DNA of 64,000 bases from Ramlibacter sp. PS4R-6 (GCF_037572775.1 NZ_JBBHKA010000001.1:3162001-3226000), one strand, 5' to 3'. Counted from the first letter of the stretch, positions 42,437 to 52,121 are shown. Notes: generated from the sequence alone by a model not told the origin. Translations and numbers: made by a program.

Positions 42437-43933
42437 TCAGGCCTCCAGCACCCAGGTGTCCTTCGTGCCCCCGCCCTGCGACGAGTTCACGACCAGCGAG
42501 CCTTCCTTCAGCGCCACGCGCGTGAGGCCGCCGGGCACCATCTGCACCTCCTTGCCCGAGAGCACGAAGGGCCGCAGGTCGATGTGGCGCGGGGCGATGC
42601 CGGCGTCCACGAACGTCGGGCAGGTGGACAGCGACAGCGTGGGCTGCGCGATGTAGCCCGAGGGGTTGGCGAGCATCGCCTTGCGGAAGTCCTCGATCTC
42701 CTGCTTCGTCGCGGCCGGCCCGACCAGCATGCCGTAGCCGCCCGCGCCGTGCACTTCCTTGACCACGAGGTTCGGCAGGTCGGCCAGGACGTACTTGAGG
42801 TCCTCGTCGTCGTGGCACTGGTACGTGGGCACGTTCTTGAGGATCGGTTTCTCGCCCAGGTAGAACTCGATCATCTTGGGCACGTAGGGGTAGATCGACT
42901 TGTCGTCGGCCACGCCCGTGCCCACCGCATTGCAGATCGTCACGTTGCCGGAGCTGTAGGCCTCGAGCAGCCCGGCGCAACCGAGCGTCGACGTCGGGCG
43001 GAACACGGAGGGGTCGAGGAAGTCGTCGTCGACGCGCCGGTAGATCACGTCGACCCGCTTCGGGCCGCGCGTGGTGCGCATGTAGACGTAGCGGTCCTTC
43101 ACGAAGAGGTCCTGCCCCTCGACCAGTTCCACGCCCATCTGCTGCGCGAGGAAGGCGTGCTCGAAGTAGGCGCTGTTGTACATGCCGGGCGTGAGCACCA
43201 CGACCGTCGGGTCCGGCGCGCCCGGCTGCGCGCAGGAGCGCAGCGTCTCGAGCAGCAGGTCGGGGTAGTGCATGACCGGCGCGACCTTGTGCGACGAGAA
43301 CAGGTGCGGGAACAGCCGCATCATCATCTTGCGGTCTTCCAGCATGTAGCTCACGCCGCTGGGCACGCGCAGGTTGTCCTCCAGCACGTAGTACTCGCCC
43401 TCGCCCTTGGCGTTGGGCGCGCGCACGATGTCGATGCCGGCAATGTGCGAATACACCCGGTGCGGCGTGTAGACGCCCATCATCTCCTTGCGGAACTGCG
43501 CGTTGTTCAGCACGCGGTCGGCCGGGATGACGCCGGCGCGCAGGATCTCCTGCTCGTGGTAGACGTCGTGCAGGAAGCGATTGAGGGCCGTCACGCGCTG
43601 CACCAGGCCGCGCTCCATCTCGGCCCATTCGTGGGCGGGGATGATGCGGGGGATCAGGTCGAAGGGGATGAGGCGCTCGGTGCCCGCGCCTTCCTCGTCC
43701 TTGGCGCCGTACACGGCGAAGGTGATGCCGACGCGGCGGAAGATCATCTCCGCCTCTTCGCGGCGGGCATCCATCGATTGCTGCGGCTGGCGGGCCAGCC
43801 ATTGGGCGTACTCGCCGTAGTGGCCGCGCACGCCTTGCATCTGCACCTGCGATTGCCCGCCCTGCGACTGCGCCTGGAACCGGAAGGCCCCGTCGGCGGG
43901 CAACTGCGCGAACATCTCGTCGAATTTCTGCAT
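42437..43933 (-). CDS. Circularly permuted type 2 ATP-grasp protein (DUF404/DUF407)
   Basis: A 498-residue protein of the circularly permuted ATP-grasp class predicted to be an amide- or peptide-bond-forming ligase. Seen are VYGAKDEEGAGTERLIPFDL, VPSGVSYMLEDRKMMM, LTPGMYNSAYFEHAFLAQQM, YRRVDDDFLDP, TICNAVGTGVADDKSIYPYV and the nucleotide-lysine segment LVVKEVHGAGGYGMLVGP, with a closing PGGLTRVALKEGSLVVNSSQ. The ATG at 43933 (MQKFDEMF) follows CCGGAG; the open frame upstream is probably untranslated. It lies 52 bases after comEC on the same strand and is followed by alpha-E and TPR-glycosyltransferase genes. Substrates are unknown. Confidence 0.9.
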   Translation of the reverse strand: MQKFDEMFAQLPADGAFRFQAQSQGGQSQVQMQGVRGHYGEYAQWLARQPQQSMDARREEAEMIFRRVGITFAVYGAKDEEGAGTERLIPFDLIPRIIPAHEWAEMERGLVQRVTALNRFLHDVYHEQEILRAGVIPADRVLNNAQFRKEMMGVYTPHRVYSHIAGIDIVRAPNAKGEGEYYVLEDNLRVPSGVSYMLEDRKMMMRLFPHLFSSHKVAPVMHYPDLLLETLRSCAQPGAPDPTVVVLTPGMYNSAYFEHAFLAQQMGVELVEGQDLFVKDRYVYMRTTRGPKRVDVIYRRVDDDFLDPSVFRPTSTLGCAGLLEAYSSGNVTICNAVGTGVADDKSIYPYVPKMIEFYLGEKPILKNVPTYQCHDDEDLKYVLADLPNLVVKEVHGAGGYGMLVGPAATKQEIEDFRKAMLANPSGYIAQPTLSLSTCPTFVDAGIAPRHIDLRPFVLSGKEVQMVPGGLTRVALKEGSLVVNSSQGGGTKDTWVLEA

Positions 43934-43985
43934 GGGCGGCTCCGGGTGACAGGATAGCAACTTCCGGGCCGTGCAAGGAGCACTC

Positions 43986-46325
43986 TCAGGGAACACGATG
44001 ATGCCAATAGCGGGCGGCGGCCTCGCGCTGGCATGCGACGCGATCCGGCTCGCCCGATGCCCACCGCGCCGCTCCGCAATGCGCCGAGTCGACGACGGCG
44101 ATGCCGCGCTCGCGGTAGCGCTCCACCACCGGCGCCGCGGGGTGCCCGAAGCGGTTGCGGTAGCCGGCCTGCACGAGCGCGAAGCGGGGCTTCACGGCGT
44201 CGAGGAAATCGGCGGTGGACGACGTCTTGCTCCCGTGGTGGGGCACCAACAGCACGTCGGCCTGCAGGGGCGCGGCGGCTGCGACCAGTCGCGCCTCCTG
44301 CGGGGCCTCCAGGTCGCCGGCCAGCAGCGCCGTGCGGCGGCCGTTGCCCACGCGCAGCACGCAGCTGATGGCATTGGGCTTGGCCGCGGCCGCGTAGTCC
44401 GCGGGCAGCGGGTGCAGCACGTCGAAAGCGACGCCGTCCCATTCCCAGCGCATGCCCGCCACGCAGCGCGCGCCGGGCCGCAAGGCTTGCAGTTCGTGGC
44501 CTTCCTCCAGCGAGCTCAGGAGCGATGCGCCCGGCTGCATGGCCAGCACCGCCTGCGCGCCGCCCGTGTGGTCGCTGTCGCGGTGGCTGAGCACCACCGT
44601 GTCCACCCGCTCGTCGAAGGCGCGCAACAGGGGCACGACCACGCGATGGCCCGCATCGCTTTCGGGCCCGTAGCGTGGGCCCGCGTCGTAGACCAGCGTG
44701 TGCGTGGCCGTGCGGACCACCAGCGCATTGCCCTGCCCCACGTCCGCCGCGACCAGCTCGAACTCGCCCGCCGGCGGCCGCGGCGCCTGCCACAGCACGA
44801 TGGGCAGCAGCAGCGGCACGCCCAGCACCTTCACGCCCCAGGGCAGCCGCATCGCCAGCAGCAAGCCACCGGCGACACCCAGCACGCCCGCCCACAACGG
44901 CGCGGCAGGCCACGACACCGTCGCGAGCTGCCAGGACGCGAGCCATTCGAGCAGCGACTGCAGCACCTGCATCGCACCCGCGGCCGCATCCCACAGGACG
45001 TTCCATGCCACTCCGGCGAGCGCCAGCGGCGTTATGACCAGCGTCACCCACGGGATGGCGATCGCATTCGCGGCCAGCCCCACCACCGACACCTGCCCGA
45101 ACAGCAGCAGCGTCAGCGGCGTGAGCGCGAGGGTCACCACCCATTGCTCGTGCAGCGACGCGCGCACGGCGTGCACGATGCCTTTGCCTTTCGCACCACC
45201 AGGATCGGTGGCGAAGAGCACACCCACCGCGACGAAACTGAGCCAGAAGCCCGCCTGCAGCATGGCCCACGGGTCGATGGCGACGACCACGGCGCACGCG
45301 AGGAGCCAGACATGCGGCCAGGGCCAGCGCCGGCCCGACAGCCGCAGCAAGGCGACAGTCGCCAGCATCCACACCGTGCGCTGCGCCGGCACGCCCCAGC
45401 CCGAGAACACGGCATAGGCCGCGGCCAGCACCACGCCGCCGGCCAGCGCCGCGTGCTGCGCCGGCCACGCCAGGCACAGCCGCGCGCTGCGCCGCCAGAG
45501 CGCGCCCACCAGCAGCGACGCGGCCCAGCCGAACATCGTGATGTGCAGGCCCGAGATGCTCATGAGGTGCGCGACGCCGGTGGCGCGGAAGACGTCCCAG
45601 TCAGCGCGCTCGATCGCGTTCTGGTCGCCGGTGACGAGCGCGGCGATCACGCCGGCCGTCTTGCGATCCTCGATGCGGCGCAGGATCGCGTCGCGCACGG
45701 ATTGGCGCGCGCGCTCGACGGGATGCAGCCACGACTGCCCCAGGCGCTGCGGCACCGGATCGCCCTTGCCCGTGCGGACGTAGCCCGTGGCCTGCACGCC
45801 CTGCTCCCACAGCCACAGCTCGTAGTCGAAGCCGTGCGGGTTGAGGTTGCCGTGCGGCGCCTTCAGGCGCACCGTGAAGCGCCAGCGCTCGCCCGCCTGC
45901 AGCTCCGGCACCGCGCGCGTGAATTCGAGCGTGCCCGCGTCTTCCGCCGCCAGCGGCCCGTACCAGCCCAGCTGCAGCAGGCGCGGCAGGCGTGCGTCGG
46001 AGCCCTCCACTTCGAAGCGGAAGCGCACGCCGCCTTCGTCGCGCTGCGGCATGGCGGCCACGACGCCGGTGACGGCGATGTCGCGTCCTTCGAGCGAAGG
46101 AGGCAGCGCCTGCGACTGGAAGGAAGCCGCGCGCAGGCCGGTGAGCGCGACAGCAAGGAAGACCGCACCCAGGAAGACTCCCGGACGGCGACGCGTGAGC
46201 ACGAGCGCCACTCCCACGGCCGCGCAGGCCGCATAGGCCCACGCCGCCCACAGCTGCGCCTGCTGCAGCTGCAACGCCGTGCCTGCCACGATGCCGAGCA
46301 GGGCCGGCGCCAGTCCTCTCCCCAT
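43986..46325 (-). CDS. comEC: DNA internalization protein ComEC/Rec2
   Basis: A 779-residue inner-membrane protein. It has an N-terminal hydrophobic pair and DUF4131-type domain, a central competence domain with many helices (MSISGLHITMFGWAASLLVG is the classic start, DWDVFRATGVAHL precedes it), and a C-terminal metallo-beta-lactamase-like domain (VAADVGQGNALVVRTATH, VVLSHRDSDHTGGAQAVLAM, VLLVPHHGSKTSS). It forms the channel for single-stranded DNA in natural transformation, and the C-terminal domain may degrade the other strand. It appears full length, suggesting potential competence. It diverges from the transglutaminase/DUF2126 gene. Confidence 0.94.
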   Translation of the reverse strand: MGRGLAPALLGIVAGTALQLQQAQLWAAWAYAACAAVGVALVLTRRRPGVFLGAVFLAVALTGLRAASFQSQALPPSLEGRDIAVTGVVAAMPQRDEGGVRFRFEVEGSDARLPRLLQLGWYGPLAAEDAGTLEFTRAVPELQAGERWRFTVRLKAPHGNLNPHGFDYELWLWEQGVQATGYVRTGKGDPVPQRLGQSWLHPVERARQSVRDAILRRIEDRKTAGVIAALVTGDQNAIERADWDVFRATGVAHLMSISGLHITMFGWAASLLVGALWRRSARLCLAWPAQHAALAGGVVLAAAYAVFSGWGVPAQRTVWMLATVALLRLSGRRWPWPHVWLLACAVVVAIDPWAMLQAGFWLSFVAVGVLFATDPGGAKGKGIVHAVRASLHEQWVVTLALTPLTLLLFGQVSVVGLAANAIAIPWVTLVITPLALAGVAWNVLWDAAAGAMQVLQSLLEWLASWQLATVSWPAAPLWAGVLGVAGGLLLAMRLPWGVKVLGVPLLLPIVLWQAPRPPAGEFELVAADVGQGNALVVRTATHTLVYDAGPRYGPESDAGHRVVVPLLRAFDERVDTVVLSHRDSDHTGGAQAVLAMQPGASLLSSLEEGHELQALRPGARCVAGMRWEWDGVAFDVLHPLPADYAAAAKPNAISCVLRVGNGRRTALLAGDLEAPQEARLVAAAAPLQADVLLVPHHGSKTSSTADFLDAVKPRFALVQAGYRNRFGHPAAPVVERYRERGIAVVDSAHCGAARWASGEPDRVACQREAAARYWHHRVP

Positions 46326-46353
46326 GCACGATCAACGGCCGGGATCGACATCG

Positions 46354-46370
46354 CGCCGACATCGTCGGCG
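46354..46370. promoter_or_regulatory. Operator-like dyad in the comEC/transglutaminase divergent gap
   Basis: CGCCGAC-atc-GTCGGCG has perfect 7-base arms with a 3-base centre, in the 71-base gap between the two divergent start codons. A TAGGAT resembling a -10 for the rightward gene is at about 46386-46391. It could coordinate both directions, though GC-rich dyads also arise by chance. Confidence 0.4.
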
Positions 46371-46396
46371 GGCCCCACTCTTGCTAGGATGGATCC

Positions 46397-49300
46397 ATGT
46401 CCATCCATGCCGCGCTGAACCACGTCAGCCACTACCAGTACGACCGCCCCGTGCAGCTCGGCCCGCAGGTGGTGCGTTTGCGGCCCGCGCCGCACACGCG
46501 CAGCAAGATCGTCTCGTATTCGCTCAAGGTCGAACCGGCGCAGCACTTCATCAACTGGCAGCAGGACCCGTTCGCCAACTACCAGGCGCGGCTGGTGTTC
46601 CCGGAGAAGACGACGCAGTTCACCGTGACGGTGGACCTGGTCGTCGAGATGGCGGTCTACAACCCCTTCGACTTCTTCCTGGAGCCCAGCGCCGAGAAAT
46701 TCCCCTTCCAGTACGACGCGGCACTGAAGGAGGAGCTCGGGCCCTACCTGGCGCCCGAGCCGGCCTCGGCGCTGGTGGAAGCGTACCTGCGCAAGATCGA
46801 CCGCAAGCCGCTGCCGACGATCGACTTCCTGGTGACGCTGAACCAGATGCTCCAGCGCGACATCCGCTACCTCATTCGCATGGAGCCCGGCGTGCAGACG
46901 CCGGAGGAGACGCTGCGCAACGCCAGCGGGTCGTGCCGCGACTCGGGCTGGCTCCTGGTGCAGCTGCTGCGGCACCTGGGCCTGGCGGCGCGCTTCGTCT
47001 CCGGCTACCTGATCCAGCTCGCACCCGACGTGAAGGCGCTCGATGGGCCGAGCGGCACTTCCGTCGACTTCACCGACCTGCACGCGTGGTGCGAGGTGTA
47101 CCTGCCCGGCGCCGGCTGGATCGGCCTCGATCCCACGTCGGGCCTGCTCGCAGGCGAAGGGCACGTGCCGCTCGCCTGCACGCCGCAGCCTTCGGGCGCG
47201 GCGCCGATCGAAGGCCTGGTGGACGAAGCAGAGGTGGAGTTCCGCCACGAGATGAAGGTCACGCGCATCTGGGAATCGCCGCGCGTGACCAAGCCCTACA
47301 CCGAGGAGCAATGGGACGACGTGCTGGCGCTGGGCGATGAAGTCGATAGCGCATTGCAGGCCGGCGACGTGCGCCTGACCATGGGCGGCGAGCCCACCTT
47401 CGTGTGCGTGGACAACCGCGACGCCGCCGAATGGAACACCGACGCGCTCGGGCCCACCAAGCGCAGCTTCGCGACGCAGCTGGTGCACAAGCTGCGCAAG
47501 GAATATGGCGAGGGCGGCTTCCTGCATTTCGGGCAGGGCAAGTGGTACCCGGGCGAACAGCTGCCGCGCTGGGCGCTGTCGATCTACTGGCGCGCCGACG
47601 GCCAGCCGTGCTGGCGCGACCCGTCGCTCTTCGCCGACGAGCGCGAGCCCGCCCACTACACCACGGCGGATGCGGAGCGCTTCATCCGCAAGCTCACGGC
47701 CAACCTGGGCCTGGGCGACGACTACGTGCGTGCCGGCTACGAGGACGTCTTCTATTACATGTGGCGCGAAAGGCGCCTGCCGGTCAACGTCGATCCCTTC
47801 GAATCGAAACTCGACGACGAGCTGGAGCGCGCGCGCCTGCGCCGCGTGTTCGAGCAGAAGCTCGAAGCCGTCGTCGGCTACGTGCTGCCGCTGCGCGCCG
47901 ACGAGGCGGGCCCGCCGCTCGCCGGCACGCGCTGGGTGAGCGGCCCCTGGTTCCTGCGCGACGACCGCCTCTTCCTCGTGCCGGGCGACTCGCCGATGGG
48001 GTACCGCCTGCCGCTCGATTCGTTGCCCTGGTCGAAGGCGGGCGAACGGCAGCAGGTGATCGAGGTGGACCCGATGGCGCCGCGCGATGCACTGCCGACG
48101 CAGGTCGCTTTCCAGCCGCGCGATGGCCGCAAGACGACGCCGGCGGCAACCGCCCCCAAACGCGGCGAATCGGCGGGCGACCTCACGCGCACCGCCTTGT
48201 GCGTGGAAGTGCGCGACCCGCAGCGCGCCAACGGCCCCAAGGCCGAACGCGAAGCCGGCGGCAAGGGGAACGCGCTCTATGTCTTCATGCCGCCGCTCGA
48301 GCGCGTGGAGGACTACCTGGAACTGCTCTCCGCGATCGAGCACACGGCGAGCGAGCTGGGCGTGAAGGTCGTGCTCGAAGGCTACCCGCCGCCCCGCGAC
48401 CCGCGCCTGAAGCTGCTGCAGGTCACGCCCGACCCCGGCGTGATCGAGGTCAACATCCATCCCGCGCACGACTGGAAGGAGCTGGTGCAGCACACCGAGT
48501 TCCTGTACCAGGCCGCGTTCGAGACGCGCCTGACCGCCGAGAAGTTCATGACCGACGGCCGCCACACCGGCACGGGCGGCGGCAACCACTTCGTCATGGG
48601 CGGCGCCACCCCCGCCGATTCACCCTTCCTGCGCAAGCCCGAGGTGCTGGCCAGCCTGCTCCTCTTCTGGCACAACCACCCGTCGCTGTCGTACCTGTTC
48701 TCCGGCCTGTTCATCGGGCCCACCAGCCAGGCGCCGCGCGTGGACGAGGCGCGCAACGACCAGCTGTACGAACTGGAGATCGCGCTGGAGCAAATCGCGC
48801 GCAACCGCCAGCAATACGGCGAGGCGATGCCGCCCTGGGTGGTGGACCGCACGCTGCGCAACATCCTCATCGACGTCACCGGCAACACGCACCGCAGCGA
48901 GTTCTGCATCGACAAGATGTACTCGCCCGACGGCTCGACCGGCCGCCTGGGCTTGCTGGAGTTGCGCGCCTTCGAGATGCCGCCGCACGCGCGCATGAGC
49001 ATCGTGCAGCAGCTCCTGATCCGCGCGCTCGTCGCCCGCTTCTGGCGCGAACCCTACCGCGCCAGCGTCACGCGCTGGGGCACGCAGCTGCACGACCGCT
49101 TCCTGCTGCCCACCTTCGTGTGGATGGATTTCCACGACGTGATCGCCGAGATGAACCAGGCCGGCTATGCCTTCGACGCCGCGTGGTTCGCGCCGCATTT
49201 CGAGTTCCGCTTCCCGCTGGTGGGCGAGGTCCAGACCACCGGCATGGAGCTGCACCTGCGCAACGCGCTGGAGCCGTGGCACGTGATGGGCGAGGAAGGC

Positions 49301-49765
49301 GCACCCGGCGGCACCGTGCGCTACGTCGATTCGTCGCTGGAGCGCATCGAGGCGCGCGTGACCGGCCTGAACGAGAGCCGCTACGCCGTCACCGTGAACG
49401 GCCGGCCGCTGCCGCTGCAGCCCACGGGCACCGCCGGCGAATTCGTCGCCGGCGTGCGCTACAAGGCGTGGGCGCCGCCGAGCGCGCTGCACCCGACGAT
49501 CCCCGCGCACGCGCCGCTGGTGTTCGACATCGTGGATACGTGGATGAACCGCTCGCTCGGCGGCTGCCAATACCACGTCGCGCACCCCGGCGGCCGCAAC
49601 TACGCCACGTTCCCCGTCAATTCGTACGAGGCCGAGAGCCGCCGGCTCGCGCGCTTCTTCCGCATGGGGCACACGCCCGGCGCGCTGCGCACGCCGCCTA
49701 GCACGTTCGACGTGGCGGCCAGCCGAGAATTTCCTTTCACGCTCGACCTGCGCCGCGCCGATTGA
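46397..49765 (+). CDS. Large transglutaminase-like protein with DUF2126 domain
   Basis: A 1122-residue protein without a signal peptide. Residues about 1-290 are a transglutaminase-family domain with N-terminal strand HVSHYQYDRPVQLGPQVVRL and intact triad: Cys180 in GSCRDSGW, His229 in DLHAWCEVY and Asp245 in LDPTSGLLAG. Residues about 300-1120 form the DUF2126 region (WYPGEQLPRWALSIYWRADG, GTGGGNHFVMGGATPADSPF, NHPSLSYLFSGLFIGPTSQA), whose fold and function I cannot assign. Such proteins co-occur with circularly permuted ATP-grasp and alpha-E proteins, which lie just across comEC. It is probably a peptidase or amidase acting on the ligase product. Full length for the family. Confidence 0.9.
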   Translation: MSIHAALNHVSHYQYDRPVQLGPQVVRLRPAPHTRSKIVSYSLKVEPAQHFINWQQDPFANYQARLVFPEKTTQFTVTVDLVVEMAVYNPFDFFLEPSAEKFPFQYDAALKEELGPYLAPEPASALVEAYLRKIDRKPLPTIDFLVTLNQMLQRDIRYLIRMEPGVQTPEETLRNASGSCRDSGWLLVQLLRHLGLAARFVSGYLIQLAPDVKALDGPSGTSVDFTDLHAWCEVYLPGAGWIGLDPTSGLLAGEGHVPLACTPQPSGAAPIEGLVDEAEVEFRHEMKVTRIWESPRVTKPYTEEQWDDVLALGDEVDSALQAGDVRLTMGGEPTFVCVDNRDAAEWNTDALGPTKRSFATQLVHKLRKEYGEGGFLHFGQGKWYPGEQLPRWALSIYWRADGQPCWRDPSLFADEREPAHYTTADAERFIRKLTANLGLGDDYVRAGYEDVFYYMWRERRLPVNVDPFESKLDDELERARLRRVFEQKLEAVVGYVLPLRADEAGPPLAGTRWVSGPWFLRDDRLFLVPGDSPMGYRLPLDSLPWSKAGERQQVIEVDPMAPRDALPTQVAFQPRDGRKTTPAATAPKRGESAGDLTRTALCVEVRDPQRANGPKAEREAGGKGNALYVFMPPLERVEDYLELLSAIEHTASELGVKVVLEGYPPPRDPRLKLLQVTPDPGVIEVNIHPAHDWKELVQHTEFLYQAAFETRLTAEKFMTDGRHTGTGGGNHFVMGGATPADSPFLRKPEVLASLLLFWHNHPSLSYLFSGLFIGPTSQAPRVDEARNDQLYELEIALEQIARNRQQYGEAMPPWVVDRTLRNILIDVTGNTHRSEFCIDKMYSPDGSTGRLGLLELRAFEMPPHARMSIVQQLLIRALVARFWREPYRASVTRWGTQLHDRFLLPTFVWMDFHDVIAEMNQAGYAFDAAWFAPHFEFRFPLVGEVQTTGMELHLRNALEPWHVMGEEGAPGGTVRYVDSSLERIEARVTGLNESRYAVTVNGRPLPLQPTGTAGEFVAGVRYKAWAPPSALHPTIPAHAPLVFDIVDTWMNRSLGGCQYHVAHPGGRNYATFPVNSYEAESRRLARFFRMGHTPGALRTPPSTFDVAASREFPFTLDLRRAD

Positions 49766-49778
49766 TATCCACCGCGCC

Positions 49779-49787
49779 TGTGGATAA
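49779..49787 (-). promoter_or_regulatory. Second exact DnaA-box sequence
   Basis: TGTGGATAA is the reverse complement of TTATCCACA. It stands alone in the 151-base gap between two convergent genes. An isolated DnaA site or chance; no box cluster or AT-rich unwinding region surrounds it. Confidence 0.3.
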
Positions 49788-49793
49788 ACCTGT

Positions 49794-49813
49794 TGGCAGC
49801 GTGCGCGCTGCCA
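49794..49813. terminator. Hairpin in the convergent gap
   Basis: TGGCAGCG-tgcg-CGCTGCCA forms an 8-bp stem with 4-base loop, 28 bases past the stop of the transglutaminase/DUF2126 gene. There is no T-run on either side; it may end transcripts from both directions with Rho. The rest of the gap to 49916 shows nothing that I can name. Confidence 0.45.
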
Positions 49814-49916
49814 GCGCGATGTGAGCATTCATGCGGGTTTGGCTGCGATGCCCACCAAACGGGCACGAGGAAGACTCTCCTGCATCGGAGGCTTGACAAG
49901 ACGCACCGACGTGTTG

Positions 49917-51326
49917 TCAAACGCCGCCGCGCACCATCGGGAGGCGCACGACGACGTCCAGCCCCTCGACGCGTTCGCCCGCCATGCGGTTCTTCAGCGC
50001 GATGGTGCCGCCCAGCGTCGTCACGATCTCGTGGCTGATCGTCAGGCCCAGCCCCGAGCCGCCGCGCGGCCCGCCCGGCGAGAACGGCTGGAACAGGCGC
50101 GATTGCATCTCCGCCGACAGGCCCGGCCCTGAATCCGCGACCGTGAGCACGGCCGCGTCGGCGTCGGCTGCCACGCGCACCTTCAGCTGCCCGTACGAGG
50201 GCACGTGGCGGATCGCGTTGTGCAGGATGTTGCGCGACAGCTCGCGCAGCATCCACGGATTGGCCAGCACGCGCGTGGGCTCGGTCTCGATCTCGAAATC
50301 GATGTCCTTGTCGGCCACCAGCGGGGCCAGGTCCAGGGCCACCGTGCGCACCTCCTCGGTGAAGTCGCACACCTCGGCGGCGGGCTGGTGGCGCAGCTGC
50401 TCGATCTTCGCCAGCGACAGCATCTGGTTGGCGAGCACCGTCGCACGGTCCACCGTCTCGTTCACCTCGCGCAGCGCCTGCGTGGGCTCGACGTCGCCGC
50501 GCAGGGCCGACTGCACCTGCGTCTTGAGCACGGCCAGCGGCGTGCGCAGCTGGTGCGCGCTGTCGCGCACGAAGCGCTTCTGGTTGTCCAATAGGTGCTG
50601 CAGCCGGGCCATGACGTGGTTGGTCGCATCCACCAGCGGCACCAGCTCCTTCGGCGCATCGCCCACCGGCAGCGGCGTCAGGTCGTTCTCGGCGCGCGCG
50701 TCCAGCTCCGCGCTCAGCCGGCGCACCGGCCGCGTGGTCACCTGCACGACGATCACCACGACCAGCGCCACCACGCCGATCAACAGCGCCTGGCGCGACA
50801 GCGTGTGCAGCAGCAGCTCGCGCGCCAGCGTCTCGCGCAGCTCGAGCGTTTCGGCCACCTGCACCACGGCCATGCCGCGGCCCGTGGCGCTGGACACGGG
50901 CTGCATCAGCACCGCCGCGCGCACGGCCTTGCCGTCAAAGATGTCGTCGTAGAAGTGCACGAGCGCCGCATACCGTGTGTGCTCGGGCAGCTTGCCGCGC
51001 CAGAACGGCAGGCCCGCGTAGCCCGAGACCATCTCGCCGTCGGGCCCCGACACGCGGTACACCATGCGGCTGCGCGAGTCGACCTCGAACGCCTCGAGCG
51101 CGGAGTACGGCACCGTCGCGCGCAGGCGCGCCTGCGCGTCGTAGCCGTCCACGTCCAGCTGCTCGCCGATCACCTTGGCGCTGGCCAGCAGCGTGCGGTC
51201 GTACGCGGTGTTCGCGGCAGCCAGTGCGGTGCTGTAGACGCTGATCCCGTCCAGCGCGATCAGCGTGAGCGCCGGCACCATGATGCCCACCAGCAGGCGC
51301 GCGCGCAGCGACGAGATGCGGCTCAT
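49917..51326 (-). CDS. tctE: Sensor histidine kinase, TctE-like
   Basis: A 469-residue membrane kinase: two transmembrane helices (LLVGIMVPALTLIALDGISV, LIGVVALVVVIVVQV) enclosing a periplasmic sensor of about 140 residues, then a HAMP-like linker (TTRPVRRLSAEL), the phospho-acceptor His258 in SAHQLRTPLAVLKTQ, and an ATPase domain with N-box NILHNAIRHVP, G1 DSGPGLS and G2 GGSGLGLTI. It is encoded with its response regulator (ATGA overlap) and diverges from tctCBA, so it probably senses tricarboxylate or a TctC-ligand complex and controls that transporter. Confidence 0.9.
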   Translation of the reverse strand: MSRISSLRARLLVGIMVPALTLIALDGISVYSTALAAANTAYDRTLLASAKVIGEQLDVDGYDAQARLRATVPYSALEAFEVDSRSRMVYRVSGPDGEMVSGYAGLPFWRGKLPEHTRYAALVHFYDDIFDGKAVRAAVLMQPVSSATGRGMAVVQVAETLELRETLARELLLHTLSRQALLIGVVALVVVIVVQVTTRPVRRLSAELDARAENDLTPLPVGDAPKELVPLVDATNHVMARLQHLLDNQKRFVRDSAHQLRTPLAVLKTQVQSALRGDVEPTQALREVNETVDRATVLANQMLSLAKIEQLRHQPAAEVCDFTEEVRTVALDLAPLVADKDIDFEIETEPTRVLANPWMLRELSRNILHNAIRHVPSYGQLKVRVAADADAAVLTVADSGPGLSAEMQSRLFQPFSPGGPRGGSGLGLTISHEIVTTLGGTIALKNRMAGERVEGLDVVVRLPMVRGGV

Positions 51327-52009
51327 TCCGCCTTGAGCAGGTACCCGAGCCCGCGCAGTGTGACGAGCGCCACGCCGGTGTGCGCGAGCTTCTTGCGCAG
51401 TCGGTACACCACCACCTCCACCGCTTCGTACTGCACGTCGAACTCGCCGGGGAACACCGCCTCGAAGAGCTTTTCCTTGGCAAGCGCCTGCCCCGGGCGC
51501 GCCGCCAGCGCGCGCAACAGGGCCGACTCGCGCGGCGTGAGCTCCAGCACCTCGTCGCCCGAGTAGAAGACCCCGTGGTGCGCATCCAGCCGCAGCCGCC
51601 CGAGCTGGAACGTGCCCGCGGGCGCCGAGGGCGGCGTGGGCGTGCCCGCCGGAGCGCGCCGGGCCAGGGCGCGCACGCGGGCCTCGAGCTCGTCCAGGTC
51701 GAAGGGCTTGGGCAGGTAGTCGTCGGCGCCGGCGTTCAGGCCCAGGATGCGGTCGCCCACCGTGCCGCGCGCCGTCAGCACCAGCACCGGCGTGCGCAGG
51801 CCTTCGGAACGCGCCTTCTCCAGCACGTCCAGCCCGTCCATGCCGGGAAGGCTGAGGTCCAGCAGAACCACCTCCGGCGGGTTGGCGCGCCACAGGCCCA
51901 GCGCCTGCGCGCCGTCGGCGCAGGCCACGATGCGCATGCCCCGGCGCGACAGCGCGCGCTCCAGGGTGGCGCGCATGGAGGCGTCGTCTTCGACCAGCAG
52001 GACGTTCAT
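51323..52009 (-). CDS. tctD: Response regulator, TctD-like (OmpR family)
   Basis: A 228-residue regulator with receiver (acidic Asp8-Asp9, phospho-acceptor Asp51 in LLDLSLPGMDG, Lys in YLPKPFD) and an OmpR-type winged-helix domain (LELTPRESALLRALAARPGQ, VEVVVYRLRKKLAHTGVALV, TLRGLGYLL). ATG 52009 begins MNVLLVEDD. The in-frame region further upstream runs through the tctC promoter and is not coding. It probably activates tctCBA across the divergent gap of 112 bases, in which TTGACA occurs at 52055-52060 without a good -10, a common state for activated promoters. Confidence 0.92.
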   Translation of the reverse strand: MNVLLVEDDASMRATLERALSRRGMRIVACADGAQALGLWRANPPEVVLLDLSLPGMDGLDVLEKARSEGLRTPVLVLTARGTVGDRILGLNAGADDYLPKPFDLDELEARVRALARRAPAGTPTPPSAPAGTFQLGRLRLDAHHGVFYSGDEVLELTPRESALLRALAARPGQALAKEKLFEAVFPGEFDVQYEAVEVVVYRLRKKLAHTGVALVTLRGLGYLLKAE

Positions 52010-52121
52010 CTTCGGGGCACTGTAGTGGTTTTTACGAACGCGCCGGACAGGTGGTTGACAGGCGCAGAATGCAAGCTTCGCGGTTCCGTCCTTCCACGAC
52101 CTTTCCTGCAGGAGACAACAA

